NCBI GenBank assembly: GCA_033085395.1
Contig: MU853185.1
Span: 1-64,000, forward strand
Length of the DNA: 64,000 bases
Direction: 5' to 3'
DNA from: Xanthoparmelia taractica
Lineage: Eukaryota; Ascomycota; Lecanoromycetes; Lecanorales; Parmeliaceae
Shown here: piece by piece, positions 1 to 12,613 of the stretch
Position numbering within the stretch: position 1 is the stretch's first letter
Layout of the letters: every line of letters begins with the position of its first letter
Translations under genes and position numbers: made by a program
Notes under the pieces: generated by a model
What the model saw: only the letters and a program-made list of their open reading frames with translations
Databases searched by the model: none
What the model was told of the DNA's origin: nothing

Positions 1-1235
1 ATTATATAATTAAAATAAATACTTTTTTATTAAAGATAATTATATATTTTACTTTACTTTCTTATCTTCTATATCTTCTTATAACGAATTATTATTCTTA
101 TCGACGTAGATTATTATTTTAAGATAAATCTAAAGTTAAAGACGTTAAATAATAATATTATTATATATATCTTATATAATTCTATTTTGAATATTAGCTT
201 AAAAGAATTAATAATTAAAATAATAGTTATAAAGATAATTAAATATTATCTAAAGTTAACTTCTTGCTAACAAAGAATTTTAATATATATTTTTCGCTAT
301 AAGTTTAAAGTAGTCGCGAATTCGCTAATCTTTTTATAAATACGAATACGATAATTCTTAGCGATATTATTAGCTTTCTTTACGCGTTTTAATTTCTTTT
401 TCTTAAAGATAAAAATATTAAATCTTATTCTTAAGCGTTTAATATTAAGATTTTCACTAAAATCTTAAACGACTTTACACTTTAATTAATTACCTTTAGA
501 TCGATTAACTACGTTAGCGTTACAACGTAAAGTCTTAAACTCGAGATTATCGAACTCTATATTAAAGAGCGAAAAGTGCGTCTAAAAATTTAATTATTTT
601 TCTTTTTTAATAGCTAGAAAAAAGATTAATAAAGAAATATAAAGATAAAAAAAGTAATTACTTCTATAAGATCGATACTCTATAGATTACAATTTAATTA
701 AAGATTATTAATTATATACTCTTTATTAGAATAGAAGTATATTAAGTATTTTTAGTTATATTAATAATAGAAACGCGTCTTAAATACTAGAATGAAAGAA
801 AAATATAATAAATAAGAATTATTTAAGCAGAAAATTTAAGAGAAGAATTATTTAGATATTAATATCTATTATTAAAAGAATTATCGAGAAGAAAATCGAT
901 TAAATATTAATTTCTACTATTTATTTAATGTGAAAAGATTATCGAGAACTCTACGTATTAGCGTCTAAATCGATAAAATTTTAATACGCTTAAGTAATTA
1001 TTAAAATAATTATTAAAATTAATTATAAGATAAATTTATTTTTATAGAATCTTAATACTTATAATAAGAGTATTCGTCTCTCGCTTTTCGATTATAAAAT
1101 AAATTAATTCTAATATTATTGCGATAGATATCTAAAAGCATTAATAAATAACATTGATTTTATCTATAATATTACGTTTTCTAAGATATGTTTATCGTGT
1201 ACTTTTATTTTCTTTTTACTCTTTTTTCTACTATT

Positions 1236-1346
1236 TATTATTCTTCTAATATTTATTATTCTTCTAATATTTATTATTCTTTTAATATTTATTCTTCTTC
1301 TAGTATTTATTATTTTTCTATTATTTATTATTCTTCTACTATTTAT
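1236..1346 (+). repeat. Degenerate 18-nt tandem repeat
   Basis: About six imperfect copies of an 18-base unit related to TATTATTCTTCTAATATT. Read on the + strand they encode repeats of Tyr-Tyr-Ser-Ser-Asn-Ile inside an open frame at 1188-1445. The frame is probably open only because the repeat lacks stops, so I do not call a gene. Confidence 0.7.
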
Positions 1347-2020
1347 CTTATTATCTATCTATCTAATAAAGTTATTATCCTCGAATTTCGACTTCGAATC
1401 TTAGCTCTAATCTTAACTTCTTCGTTCTTAAACTATAACTTATAAAAGAATTACTACGCGAGATATTATATTAAAGTAGATATATTAAATCTATAAATAA
1501 AATATTAAGTATAAAGCTAATACGCGAGTAGACGATAATTTATAAGAGTAAAGAAAAGATTAAAGAAATTATAATATACGTAGCTAATATTAGATAATCT
1601 TAAGTATAATTAATTACTTCTACGTAGTCTTTAAGTATTTAATTATTAAGATTAATTAAGAAAAATAGATTAACGTAAGAACTATCGAATAATAATACTC
1701 GAAAACGTAGATAAAAAGCTAAAAGTCTAATCTCGAATCTATTTATTCTATTTCATTAATAAATTATAGCTATTACTTTACGTGAAATTCGTCGCTATTA
1801 GAGAAGATTCGATTTAATAATTTTTAAACTCTTTTTTTCGCAAGTAATAAGAGAGATCGCGATAATATATATAAAGAAAATACGTTTTTTTAAATTAATT
1901 ATTAAGATTATTTATAAGTCGACGAAAGCTTTTCTTTATTACATATTCGAAGATATTAATCTTTATATTATTTATACGAAACGTGTAACTTTAATAATTA
2001 AGAATATATAATTATAGATA

Positions 2021-2292
2021 CGGGTCGGAAAGGTGTGGTATATTTAATGATATGGGATTAGTTTTTCCAATATTATATCAAAAGGTATAAGATATCCCAT
2101 ACTCTTATTGAGTTTTTAATAAATATATTATGTAATATTTTTTTATATTCTAAAAATACATAAAAAGCTTAAGTAAACGCTTATATAATTATAAAATTCT
2201 ATAAATAGATTAAAAAGATATTATTTTTTAAAAAAAGTTGAAAAAAAGTTGAAAATGACGATGTTCAACAGATATCATACCTTTCCGACCCG
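2021..2292. mobile_element. 272-bp MITE with terminal inverted repeats and TA target duplication
   Basis: The left end CGGGTCGGAAAGGT and the right end ACCTTTCCGACCCG are perfect 14-base inverted repeats. They are flanked by TA on both sides (2019-2020 and 2293-2294), as in Tc1/mariner-superfamily elements. The interior has no coding capacity and, unlike its surroundings, retains CA and TG dinucleotides. It therefore either escaped RIP through short length or inserted later. The same ends delimit the 2.1-kb element at 10472-12611, so this is probably a non-autonomous relative. The family name is not assigned. Confidence 0.8.
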
Positions 2293-2647
2293 TAATTATA
2301 GAGAATAATTATAAATTCTTTTTATAATGCGAAGAAAGAAGAAGAAAATTTACTATCGTAGAGTAGATAATAGATTACTATTATAGTTAGCGTGCTAGTA
2401 ATTCTTCTAATAATTAAATAAATTAAATATATTAATAGTAATAAAAATAACTCGCCAAGCTTTAGATAATTACGAAGATCTTTTGTAATACGATATTAAA
2501 TGCGATAGCGAGCTTAGCTTAATAACGTGATAATAAAGTAAAGTAATAATATTAACGATAATAAAGTGAAGTAATAATTAGAATAATAACTAAAATACTT
2601 AATAACGTGATGGTGAAGTAAAGTAATAACTAGAATAATAGTTAGAA

Positions 2648-2886
2648 TACGTTCGCATGATTCTATATAGAGTAACTTCTTCTATATATAGTATATTTTC
2701 TATATCCCTACATACAACATGAGATATTTCTACATATACTAGAAATTTCTTAGATTATTTCATAATACCAGCATATCTCTTAGATTATTCCATAAAAATC
2801 AAATAATATAATCTTAATACCATACTATATTATAATATAATATCGACACCCTATATTTTAAATTATTCTAGATCTTTTCGACTCGT
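2648..2886 (+). mobile_element. RIP-mutated copy of the right end of the TIR element
   Basis: This stretch aligns with 12365-12612 (the right end of the 2.1-kb element), starting near the shared ATACGTTCGCATGATTC block and ending in GATCTTTTCGACTCG. That end is the C-to-T version of GACCTTTCCGACCCG. Differences between the copies are almost all C to T or G to A. No matching left terminus was found for this copy, so it may be truncated or its left end mutated beyond recognition. Confidence 0.7.
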
Positions 2887-5800
2887 ATATTTAATCTTAA
2901 ATAGACGTATCTATTAAAGAAAATTCTTTTAATAAGATTATAAAGTAGCTATTTAAAGATCTAGAGATAAACGAGAACTAATATATAGAATTATTTCATA
3001 CGTTCGTTAGAATCGTATATTATTAGCGATAAAGTATTCGCTTACTTAAGTATATTAATTTTATGAAATAAAAAGATATATCGAATAATAATAGTATCTT
3101 AAATCTATTAGAATATTCTTAATTTCTATAATTTTCGAAATATATAGATTTCTACGAATAAAAAAGTAATTAATAATTATCGATCCTTATTCGCACGTGC
3201 TAATCTTTCTCGTTTATCTTTTCGCTATACTCGATATTTCGCCTTAAACTTTCGTAATAATTTCTATATATTTCTTAACTCGTATTTAAGTAATTATATC
3301 TTCTTTTAGTATATCTTATATTTATAATTATTTTCTCTTTATCTCTTATTAACGATTCTTATAATCTCTTTATTCTTTTTATTTAATATTAAACTTTTTT
3401 AATTCTAAGATCGCTTAGTAAATAATAAAAAAACGATAATAGCGTAAGAAGAATAGACGATTACTATTATTTTACGATTATCTTTATAGATAGCTTACTT
3501 AACTCGATTTTAAGATAGTGTAATATTAAAAGAAATTAAACGATTAATAGAAGAGAGAATAGATTCGGTGATAAAAGAACTTAAATAATTATATATCTTT
3601 AACTATTCACTCGCATAAGAGCTATAAAGATCTACGATATTAATCTTAGACTTTACGCTCGTAACTCTAATAGAAGTACTAGTTTCGCTAATCTTTTTAT
3701 CGTTATTCTTTATCACGATAGAATTATTTAAAATACGTTAAAAAAATATTATATATTAATTAAGAATATAATAAGAGATATATCTTAATTATTATTAACT
3801 TTACTAAAGCGATTTAAGCTTATTATTTTCTTATATTACTAGTATTTTCGCGAAAAGCGAGATTATCTAAAGATAGACTTAGATTATAATTAAATTCGTA
3901 TAAAATTAAGATCGCTTAAATTATTATCGATATTATCTATATTATTAATTATAATTATAACTTTCTAGAGTTATTAAACGCACTTATAGAAACTAATATC
4001 TACGTATTAATCTTCACGCCGAATCTTCTTTAAACTCTATATATTTTCTACGCTCTCGTTTAAATCTATACTATCTATTATACGCTTAAAAAAACATCGA
4101 ATATTAATAACTTTTATAACTATTATAGACTTAATATTCGTAGAACTTATAAGACTTTATATTTATACGAAGTCTATCGAATCTACTATTAATTTTATAA
4201 CGTTTTCTCGAAGTGAAGATTATTACGAAATTAGTAATAAATTAGAATTTAATAACGTAATAGACGATTAATAAGAGTATAAAATAACGTTATCTATACT
4301 ATAGCTCTCTTCTTTATTTTAATTCTCTTCTTCTCTATAAAAATAATAAGACTTAAGATTTTTAAGATCGATTTCTAAGTTATATATCGATAAAATAAGA
4401 ATAATAAGAAGTGAAGAAGAAGAAGAAGAAGAAAGAGAAGGATTAAAGATAGAATCTTTTATCTTCTCGCGAAGAATAAAATATTTAGATAAGCGCTATC
4501 TATTAATACTAAAATCTACTAATCGAGATTTTAAGAATTATATTTAGCTTTAAAGTCTAAGATAAAAATTCGTAGAGTGTTAAAAAGAAAGTATCTCTCG
4601 TCTTACTTAGAAGTCGAGTCGTTACTTTTAAAGTAAACGCTATTACTACTATTAATATTCGTATTCTTATCTTTATTTAGTCTTAAATTCGATTATTATA
4701 ATTCTTATACTCTTTCGATATCGAGTACTAATTCTTCGAAGAATAAAAAGCTTTCGTATTTCTTTTTATCGCTCGAGCTAATCGAATTAAGAACTTCGAT
4801 TAAATCGTAGTCGTTAAGTAATCTATCTTATTTATCGTTAAATCTAGAAATTATAGAAGTATATTTCTCGTCGTAGATAATAAAAGTATTATTAATCGAC
4901 GCTATAGACGATTCTTTATTAGTTAAATCGACTTTAATAAAGAATTAATAAAATTAAATAAAATTTAAGTTAATTAATATTATTATCTCTTAAATATAAA
5001 TAAAGAAGCTCTAAATAAAGTCTAAATTTAAAAATTCGAGATATTTAAAATAAGATAAGATAAGAATTATATACGCTTCTAAGTCGTGTCTATAGCGACT
5101 ATATCGTATTTACACTCTCTTCGATTAATAATCGTAAAAGACGTTATTTTAGTATCGTTTCTCTTATTCTCGTACTATCTACTTCTTTTTAATAGTCTTA
5201 ATCGTCGATTTTTATTTATTTATTTTATATCTCGCGATATACGCTAATATAATCTCGATTCTTATTATTTCGTATTTAATCTATTTTCTATATCGATCGA
5301 ATCTTTATTAAACTCTTAAGAGATATTTAATCGTAAAGTTACGTTAGCTATTACTACCTATCTAGGTATTACGCGCTAAGATTTCTATAATAAATTAAAG
5401 ATACTATATTCTCTTCGAATCATAGCGAAAATTAAGATCGCTATCTTAAGATCACGTTATTAAAACGAGGTAAATACTTAAATCTAATCGTTAAAGTTAG
5501 GTAAACACGCGAATAGTACTATTAATTAAGGCGAGCACATTATCTTTTAACTACATTTCTTAATTTTAACTTATCGCTATTACTCGACTTTATATTTAAT
5601 TTCTCTTATACGATATTACTCGATTACGATTAAAAGAAAATCTTTATTTACTCGACTAAATAGACTTAAAAGAAGATATTATATAATAGTCGTCTTCGAA
5701 TAAGAATGTTACTTCGTCTTAAAGTACTCGTTATAAGCTAAAATTTCTTATTAATATCGTTATAGAGTCGTAGATTAACTAAGTAATAATAAAATAGTAA

Positions 5801-6249
5801 TTAATATAGAAATATTAAGATAGAAAGACTTAGAATAGTAGAGTCGAGCGATAAGACACTTAAATATAGTCGAAAAAGAAGTTATCTTCGTTTATGAAAA
5901 GCTAAGCTATAAAATAAGCGATAAAGTATAAGATAACGAATAAGAAGATATATCTTTATCGTTAACTTTAGCGATAAATAAAAATAAATAAATTAGAAGA
6001 TAATAAGAATAAGAGATATAATAAAGTAATCTCGAAGAAAAAGATTATTTAATAAAATATCTTATATAAAGATTTAAGTATAATAATTAATAATAATCTA
6101 TAGAAGTTAATTAGATAATAAAGAGTAAAGAAGATTATATAGATTTTTATAATATAAAAAGAATCGAGAAAATAATAGAGAGATATAAAAGAAAGATAAA
6201 GAGAAAAGTAGAAAAATAGCGAGAAATATAAATCTTTATATCTAAGAGA

Positions 6250-6358
6250 AAGCGGCGAATAAGACGATATCGAGCGCCTTGCTCGAAGAGGGCGCGCTAA
6301 ACCCGACGGGGTCGCGCTTGGCCTAAAAGTAGAAAAGAGCACGCATTTCACCGGGACG
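6250..6358. other. GC-rich patch inside the AT-rich block
   Basis: About 110 bases of GC-rich, CG-dense sequence sit just upstream of the Copia reverse transcriptase remnant, with sharp edges against AT-rich flanks. No gene is recognised in it. It may be a short insertion or a segment that escaped mutation. Confidence 0.6.
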
Positions 6359-6394
6359 TAGATTATTAATTAAGAATAAAATCTAATATCTATA

Positions 6395-7530
6395 TAAACT
6401 TTCTTTAGATTATACTACTCTAGAAGATAAGTAAGTTTATAAGCTTAAATAAGAATTAGCTAATAAGATTACGCGATATAAAGCTCGATAAATAATTTAA
6501 GATTTTATATAGCGTAAAGACGTCGACTTCGAAAAAAATTTCGTCTTCGTAATTAAGTTTATAAGTTATAAAGCTATCTTTACGTTAGCGATAATCTTCG
6601 ATCTAGAACTTAATTAGATAAATATTAAAATCGCCTTCTTATATAAGAATATAATAATAAGACTAATCGAGTTTATTGTCTTAATAAAGCGCTCTACGAA
6701 CTAAAATAATTATCTTAAGTCTAATATAATATTATTATCGTCTTTCTTAAAAAGCTTAAATATCGATCTCTTTCGAAGAAATTTAGTATCTTTATTTATA
6801 AAGATAAGAAGATTATTATTATTATTTACGTTAATAATCTTCTTATTGTTAAACTTAATCACGTCGCTATTATTAAGCTAAAAAAATACTTAGCGATAAG
6901 TTTTAAATAATAAACTTAGATCTTATTATATATTATCTAGATATAAAGATAGCGCGAGATCGATAGAATCGAATTATAATTCTTAGTTAAGAAGAGTATC
7001 TAAAAAAGATTCTTTAGAATTATAATATATAAAGCGATCGAGTTAAAGTTGTTAATATCTTAATAAAAACCTTACATCTCGAGATCGCTAAAAAAGATTT
7101 CAAAGCTATTAATAACTCTTATACTCGATATTAATTAATCGTTAACTTTTTAATATACGCTATATTTAAGATAAGACCTAATATTATATACTCTATTTCG
7201 ATAATCTCTCGTTACGTCTTTAACTTAGATAACTCTTATTAAAAGATAATTAAACGAATTCTTAGATACTTACATAATACGCTATATCTTAAGCTTATTT
7301 ATAAAGGGAAACTCGTCTTACTACGCGACTATATCGATGTAAATTAAGCTAGTAATCACGATATTAGACGTTTTACTTTCAAATATATATTTAATCTCGA
7401 TAGCGCTACTATTAGTTAATCGTCTAAATAATAATTAACGATAACGCTATTTATTTATAAGACGAAATATATCGATTAAATCTAGATTATTAAAGAGATT
7501 ATATAGCTCGAAAGACTACTTAATAGTCTT
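6395..7530 (+). mobile_element. Ty1/Copia retrotransposon pol remnant (RT and RNase H), inactivated
   Basis: Translated with stops and a few frame changes, the + strand shows Copia pol landmarks in order: KITRYKAR near 6463-6487, the DLEL and AFLY motifs near 6600-6650, LNKALYELK near 6680-6707 (consensus LNKALYGLKQ), YVNNLLIV near 6827-6850 (catalytic YVDDLLIV with both Asp codons changed to Asn) and the RNase H block near 7335-7510 (S-x-H-D-I-R-R-F-T; KEII-LERLLNS). Stops fall where Gln and Trp codons are expected, consistent with RIP. The order RT then RNase H at the 3' end identifies Copia rather than Gypsy. Gag, integrase and LTRs could not be delimited. The element cannot make a functional protein. 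Confidence 0.85.
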
Positions 7531-9142
7531 AATATAGTTATTCTTAAAAATGTAACGAACGCTCTTAATAATAATAACGTCACGTAAAGCGAACGTGTTC
7601 TTATCGCCTAGACTTAATCCGAGCTTAATAACTTTATATTCGCTTTAATAACGATTATTTTTTATAATAATTAAGATATAATAATCTTAATTAAGAATTT
7701 CTAATTTTATAATCGTATTAAATATATTAATATATAGTATTATTTCGTGCGCGAAAAAGTCGTAAACGATAATATCGTTTTAAAATACGTTCTTACTAAG
7801 AAGTAAATCGTCGATAAGCTTATCAAATCTCTATTTAAAGTTAAGTTTAATTTATTTTATTAAGTTCTCGATCTTAAATAAGTATATAGATATAGCGCGT
7901 ATATCGAATCTTGAAAATTCTCGATTAAATAGCGTTATTATTAAGTTTAATATTTAAAGATAACTCTAAGATATTATACTAAAAAGAAAAAAAAAGAAAA
8001 AAAAATCACGTTCGAATATATCTTTAATCTTCTTTTAATTAATAATATCTTAATAATCTCTAAATTAAATCTATTCTAAGGTCTAGTATCTTAAATAGAG
8101 ATATTTCTCGACGAGAGTCTTAAAGACTAAGTTAGAATATCCCAGCCTCGAAGGCGTACCCCGAAGATATATCAAAGTCTTTATACTAAGGTTTTAGATT
8201 CTCACTTATTACTCTTACTTAATAAGATATCTAATTAAGTTTTTATTAATTAATCTTATATTATTTCTTAAAGCGATTTATATTAAAATAGAATAGAAGT
8301 CGAAGTATCGTAAGGTCTAAGATAACTTAAAATATTTTTCGTTAAGAGAATATAACTATCAAATAACTTAATCGTACGATATTAAGTATATATATTTTAA
8401 ATACGCTAATACGATATTTAATACTTTCTATTTAAATTATAAAAGCCCTCTCGAAAAATTTAATTAGATTAAGATAATTTTAATACGCTAAGAAATATCT
8501 TCTTAAGTGAAGACTTTAATACTCTCGAATTCTTAACGCTATAATAAGAATATATCTTATTCTTATCTAAATTAAATAATTCTAAGAAAATACTAAAAAC
8601 TCTAAAAGATTATAATCTAAAAAATAATCTATAAACTCAAATAAATCTATAAATTCTCATATCTAGATATACTTAAATTCTCGTATTTAAGATTCTTAGA
8701 CAATACTTTCTTTAATTATTATTCAAACTATAGTTAAGAGTAAAATCTTATATATATAATTAAGTTCACGATAAAAATTAGTCGTCTATAAAATAATTAT
8801 AATCTAATTTCTATTATTATTAAAGATTCTAGACGTCTACTTAGATAATAATCGCGAGTATAATCGATAAATATTTTCTTTAGTTATAGTAATATTATAA
8901 CTCGTAATCGAGTTTATAATTACTATCGTTATAATAAGCGTTAAAAACTAGAATATTTTAATAGCGATAGCACATCGCGTTAAGACTTAATTACACGTCG
9001 CGTTTCCCCTAACGACCTCGTATAAGAAGTCTTTTTAAGTAAGTGAAATCCGCTTGAAATTCTAAATTAAACTACTTTTAAATACTCTTATAATATTATT
9101 CTTAGAGAGACTTCTTAAATAAAGGCGAATAATTTAATAATT

Positions 9143-9234
9143 ACCGAGTTAACTATTATTAAGTCAACTATTATTGAGCTAACTATTATCGAGTTAACTA
9201 TTATTAAATTAATATTATCGAGTTAACTATTAAT
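9143..9234. repeat. 18-bp degenerate tandem repeat
   Basis: Five or so imperfect copies of a unit like GAGTTAACTATTATTAAG lie in the AT-rich block. Differences between copies are mostly transitions. No coding function is evident. Confidence 0.7.
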
Positions 9235-9737
9235 TAGAGTATTATATCTCTCTTATATAGACTATAGAAGTATTCTAAACTCTTAATTACCATAGCGCTA
9301 ATAACTATTAAAATTAAGTCGTAATATCTTCTCACTTAGTGAAAGCTAGCTTAAATTCTCGAGATAATAATATCTATAACCTCTATTTCTCTAACGCTTA
9401 TTACGCCTATAGCGCTTATTCTTATAATATTAATAATATTAATATCTACTCGCAATATATTAAGAGATCGTCTATAACTACTATTATTTTAATATCTTTC
9501 TATTTCGCTATAATCCTTAAGAAGCTCAAGCGATTATCACGATACTATACGATTCTTATTGCAGATCTTTCTCTTATATACTTATCGATTATATTATTAT
9601 AAATTTTTAGTGTGCATAAGTTACGTATTAAATAAAATTCTTAAAAAAATTGTTTTTTTATAAAAAGTAAATTTTTTATATAGTATATCGAGTCGGGTTT
9701 CTACATTATCGAATAACTTAGTCGTATTTAAATTTCG

Positions 9738-9975
9738 ATCTTATCGTCGCTACTTTATAATAGTTATTCGACGCTTATCTTTATCGTAGCTACCCAACGC
9801 TTTTATAGTGACTATTTGACTTTTAAATTTCCATCTTATCATTATTATTTTACGATAGCTACTCGACGATCTTATCGTTATTATTTTTCGATAGCTATTC
9901 GACGTTTACCTTCACCGTAGCTACCCTACGCTTATCTTCACCGTAGCTATTCGACGCTCTTATCGTCGCTACCCG
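9738..9975. repeat. Degenerate ~30-bp tandem repeat array
   Basis: Repeated variants of CTTATCTTCACCGTAGCTA followed by TTCGACG recur about eight times with variable spacing. Copies near the right end keep CACCG, while others carry TATCG or AACG, so mutation is uneven across the array. I cannot tell whether it belongs to a transposon. Confidence 0.65.
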
Positions 9976-10471
9976 GTATTCGGCTATAGGGTGGTGTTTT
10001 TATTACATAGCGCTATTCGAGTGAGAGTGTCGAAATAATCAAGTTCGTTTTCACTCTACCTACTCGAATCTCGTCTAGCATAGTCTTAGTATTATTATAT
10101 CTAGTCTTATAGATCTATGTAGCAAGATAATTAAGTATTCTACTATCTATTTTTTAATAGTAATAGTAATAGATTTTAGTGTAACTAAATTATTATCGAG
10201 TATAGCTCGAGCTTATAATCTATTAAAATATAAGATAGAACATGTAGTAGTTATATTAACTAAGGAGTACTAGCTAGAAAAGCGAGATTATAAGACACGC
10301 CTTAGCGTGTCACGTGATCTAGACACGTGACTCGAATTTCAATAGAGTCGATACTCTAGAAAGTCTTATTTACTATGTGCAAGTTATAGGTAAGTGAAAA
10401 GATAATGATTTCTACGAAGAACTCGAAGAATAAGTATCTACTGTAGTCTTGCGCTACTATCGATATATCTA

Positions 10472-12611
10472 CGGGTTGGAAAGGTCTGGTATATTTAATA
10501 GAATATCTCATATCATATCGCATTATATTATATTATAAGAGAATATTATAGAAGAGTTATATTAAATTACTTATAAAGATATAAGATAAAAAATTACTAA
10601 TATTATGAAATAATCTAAGAAATTTCTAATATATATAGAAATATTTTATAATATAGATTAGTTCTTATATTAGATAACGAATAAGATAAGAAAATTTTAA
10701 GTTAATATATAAGTTAGAGCGAAATTAGCTTAAGTAATTATTAAACTTCGATACTTAATAAATAATATTAAGATAAACTCTCTTTTAATTTAATCTCGCT
10801 AAGTAAATATAATTATTTTAATAAATAATAACTAGAATAATAACTATAATATATTATTTTCTTAAATTATAATCTACGTAAGATCGCTAAGTCGATCTCT
10901 TCTCTAATTATTTATAGAATAAATTTAAATTATCTTTCTTATTCTTTTTATAGATCTTTAATCTATAGAGATTAATTCTTTATTACTTTACGTTCGCTTC
11001 TCTTCTCTTAATTAAAGAATAATTAATAAATAGAATTTTAATAAAAAAGAATTAATTTCTTACTTGAATTAATCTAGAGAGTATTTTATTATTATTACTA
11101 ATGTAATTAATATTAGAAATCTCTTCTATCTAATAATTTCGAATTTTTTAATTAATCTATCTAGCTTCAAGTAATATATTAAGATCTTTCTTTAAGTTTA
11201 ATGCATTTTATTTATAGCTATTTTATTAATATTCTATATAAGAAATTATTATTAAGACTCGAAATATTAAAGGCGAATAACTTTTTTAATTATTATATAG
11301 TCGCTTAGCTTATAAGAAATATCGCTTATAAGCTATAGCTCTATTAGATATAGCTAAGATATCTCTAATTATACGTATTATTATTAAGATCTAAGACTTT
11401 AAGCTTTTTTATTAATTAAGAATTAATAGACTCTTAAAATAAATAAAAGATATTTAATTAAGATTAGAAATTTAAGTTATAACTAGAATAATAAAAAAAA
11501 TATTAATCTTCTCTTTTATATTACTAAAATTAATTATTATTTGATACTTCTATCGTTTTTTTAATTTTATTAATAATATTATTAAGCGACTCTACGCGAT
11601 TTCTTACTCGTTTAGCCCTCTATATTTAACTATTAATATTAAGATATTAATAATTTTAATACGTTTATTCGAGCGTATTTTAATATATCTCTATCTAAAA
11701 TATTTAATTAGACTTAACTTTTTAATTCGATTCTTTTAATATTATATTTTCGTAATTTAAACGTAAAAGTATTATCTATTTATAGAGATATTTTATATTC
11801 GATTGAATCTCGTTATAATAAATAATTAACTTTTTATAAGCTATCTTTAAAGTCTTACGAAGTTCGATTTTTTATAAAACTCGCTTATATCTTAACTTTC
11901 GAATCTTCTTCTTAATATAATTAAATAATCTATTATAGATATTAAATATATAATAGATTATTAACTTCTTATTTTTATTTATTAGCTTTATAAAAATATA
12001 AAAGAATCTAATTAATTTAATTAGATATTTGACTTATAATTATTTATTCGCGCTAAGTCTAAGAAAATCGTCTAATTTCTTCTCAAAAAAGTAATCGATA
12101 TCGCTATAAAGTAGATGAGATCGTATTAATATATAATAGATTAAGTCTCAACGAACTTTAATATTTTAAAATATTTAAGTACGCGTTTTTGCTAATATAG
12201 CTTCTTATCGATAAATAAATAATATTAATTAATTAAGTTATAAGTATTATTGAGTCGTATAGATTAAAGCTCGAAGAAATACTTCTTGCGCTAACTACTA
12301 GCATTAATGTAAATCTTCGTCTTACGAATTTATATACATTAGATATTAATAATAACTAGAATAATAACTAGAATACGTTCGCATGATTCTATATAGAGTA
12401 ACTTCTTCTATATATAGTATATTTCTTATATCCCTGCATATAACATGAGATACCCCTACATATACTATAAATTTCCCAGATTATTCCATGATATCAGCAC
12501 GTCTTTCAGACCATCCCATAAAAATCAAATGATATGGTCTCAATACCATACCATACCATGGTATGGTATCGATACCCCATATCCCAGACCATCCCAGACC
12601 TTTCCGACCCG
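10472..12611. mobile_element. 2.1-kb TIR DNA transposon, mostly RIP-mutated
   Basis: The left terminus CGGGTTGGAAAGGTCTGG and right terminus ACCTTTCCGACCCG form inverted repeats flanked by TA dinucleotides. That is the same end structure as the MITE at 2021-2292 and typical of Tc1/mariner/pogo-type elements, whose fungal Fot1/Pot2 members are near 1.9 kb. The interior from about 10,500 to 12,430 is saturated with RIP-like changes and I could not read a transposase in it. The last ~170 bp are unmutated and contain a perfect 22-bp palindrome at 12548-12569 centred on CCATGG. The superfamily assignment is inference from ends, TA duplication and size. Confidence 0.65.
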
Positions 12612-12613
12612 TA

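Larger units (their letters stand above)
1..12430. repeat. RIP-mutated AT-rich repeat compartment
   Basis: The block is overwhelmingly A and T, with CA and TG dinucleotides almost absent, TA in great excess and CG largely kept. That dinucleotide pattern is the known footprint of repeat-induced point mutation (CpA to TpA) in Pezizomycotina. No intact gene longer than about 100 codons is present, and the open frames seen are chance or repeat-coded. Identifiable pieces are listed separately (Copia pol, TIR elements, tandem arrays). The rest is degenerate sequence in which I recognise nothing. The less mutated exceptions are the MITE at 2021-2292 and a short GC patch at about 6250-6358. Confidence 0.9.

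Noticed and set aside
1..300. Possible telomere at the left edge
   Set aside because: No TTAGGG/CCCTAA repeats are present. The edge is ordinary RIP-mutated sequence.
6049..6351. 100-codon open frame on the - strand of the AT-rich block
   Set aside because: It spans the GC patch and then low-complexity Tyr/Leu/Ile-coding AT-rich DNA. It is open by chance.
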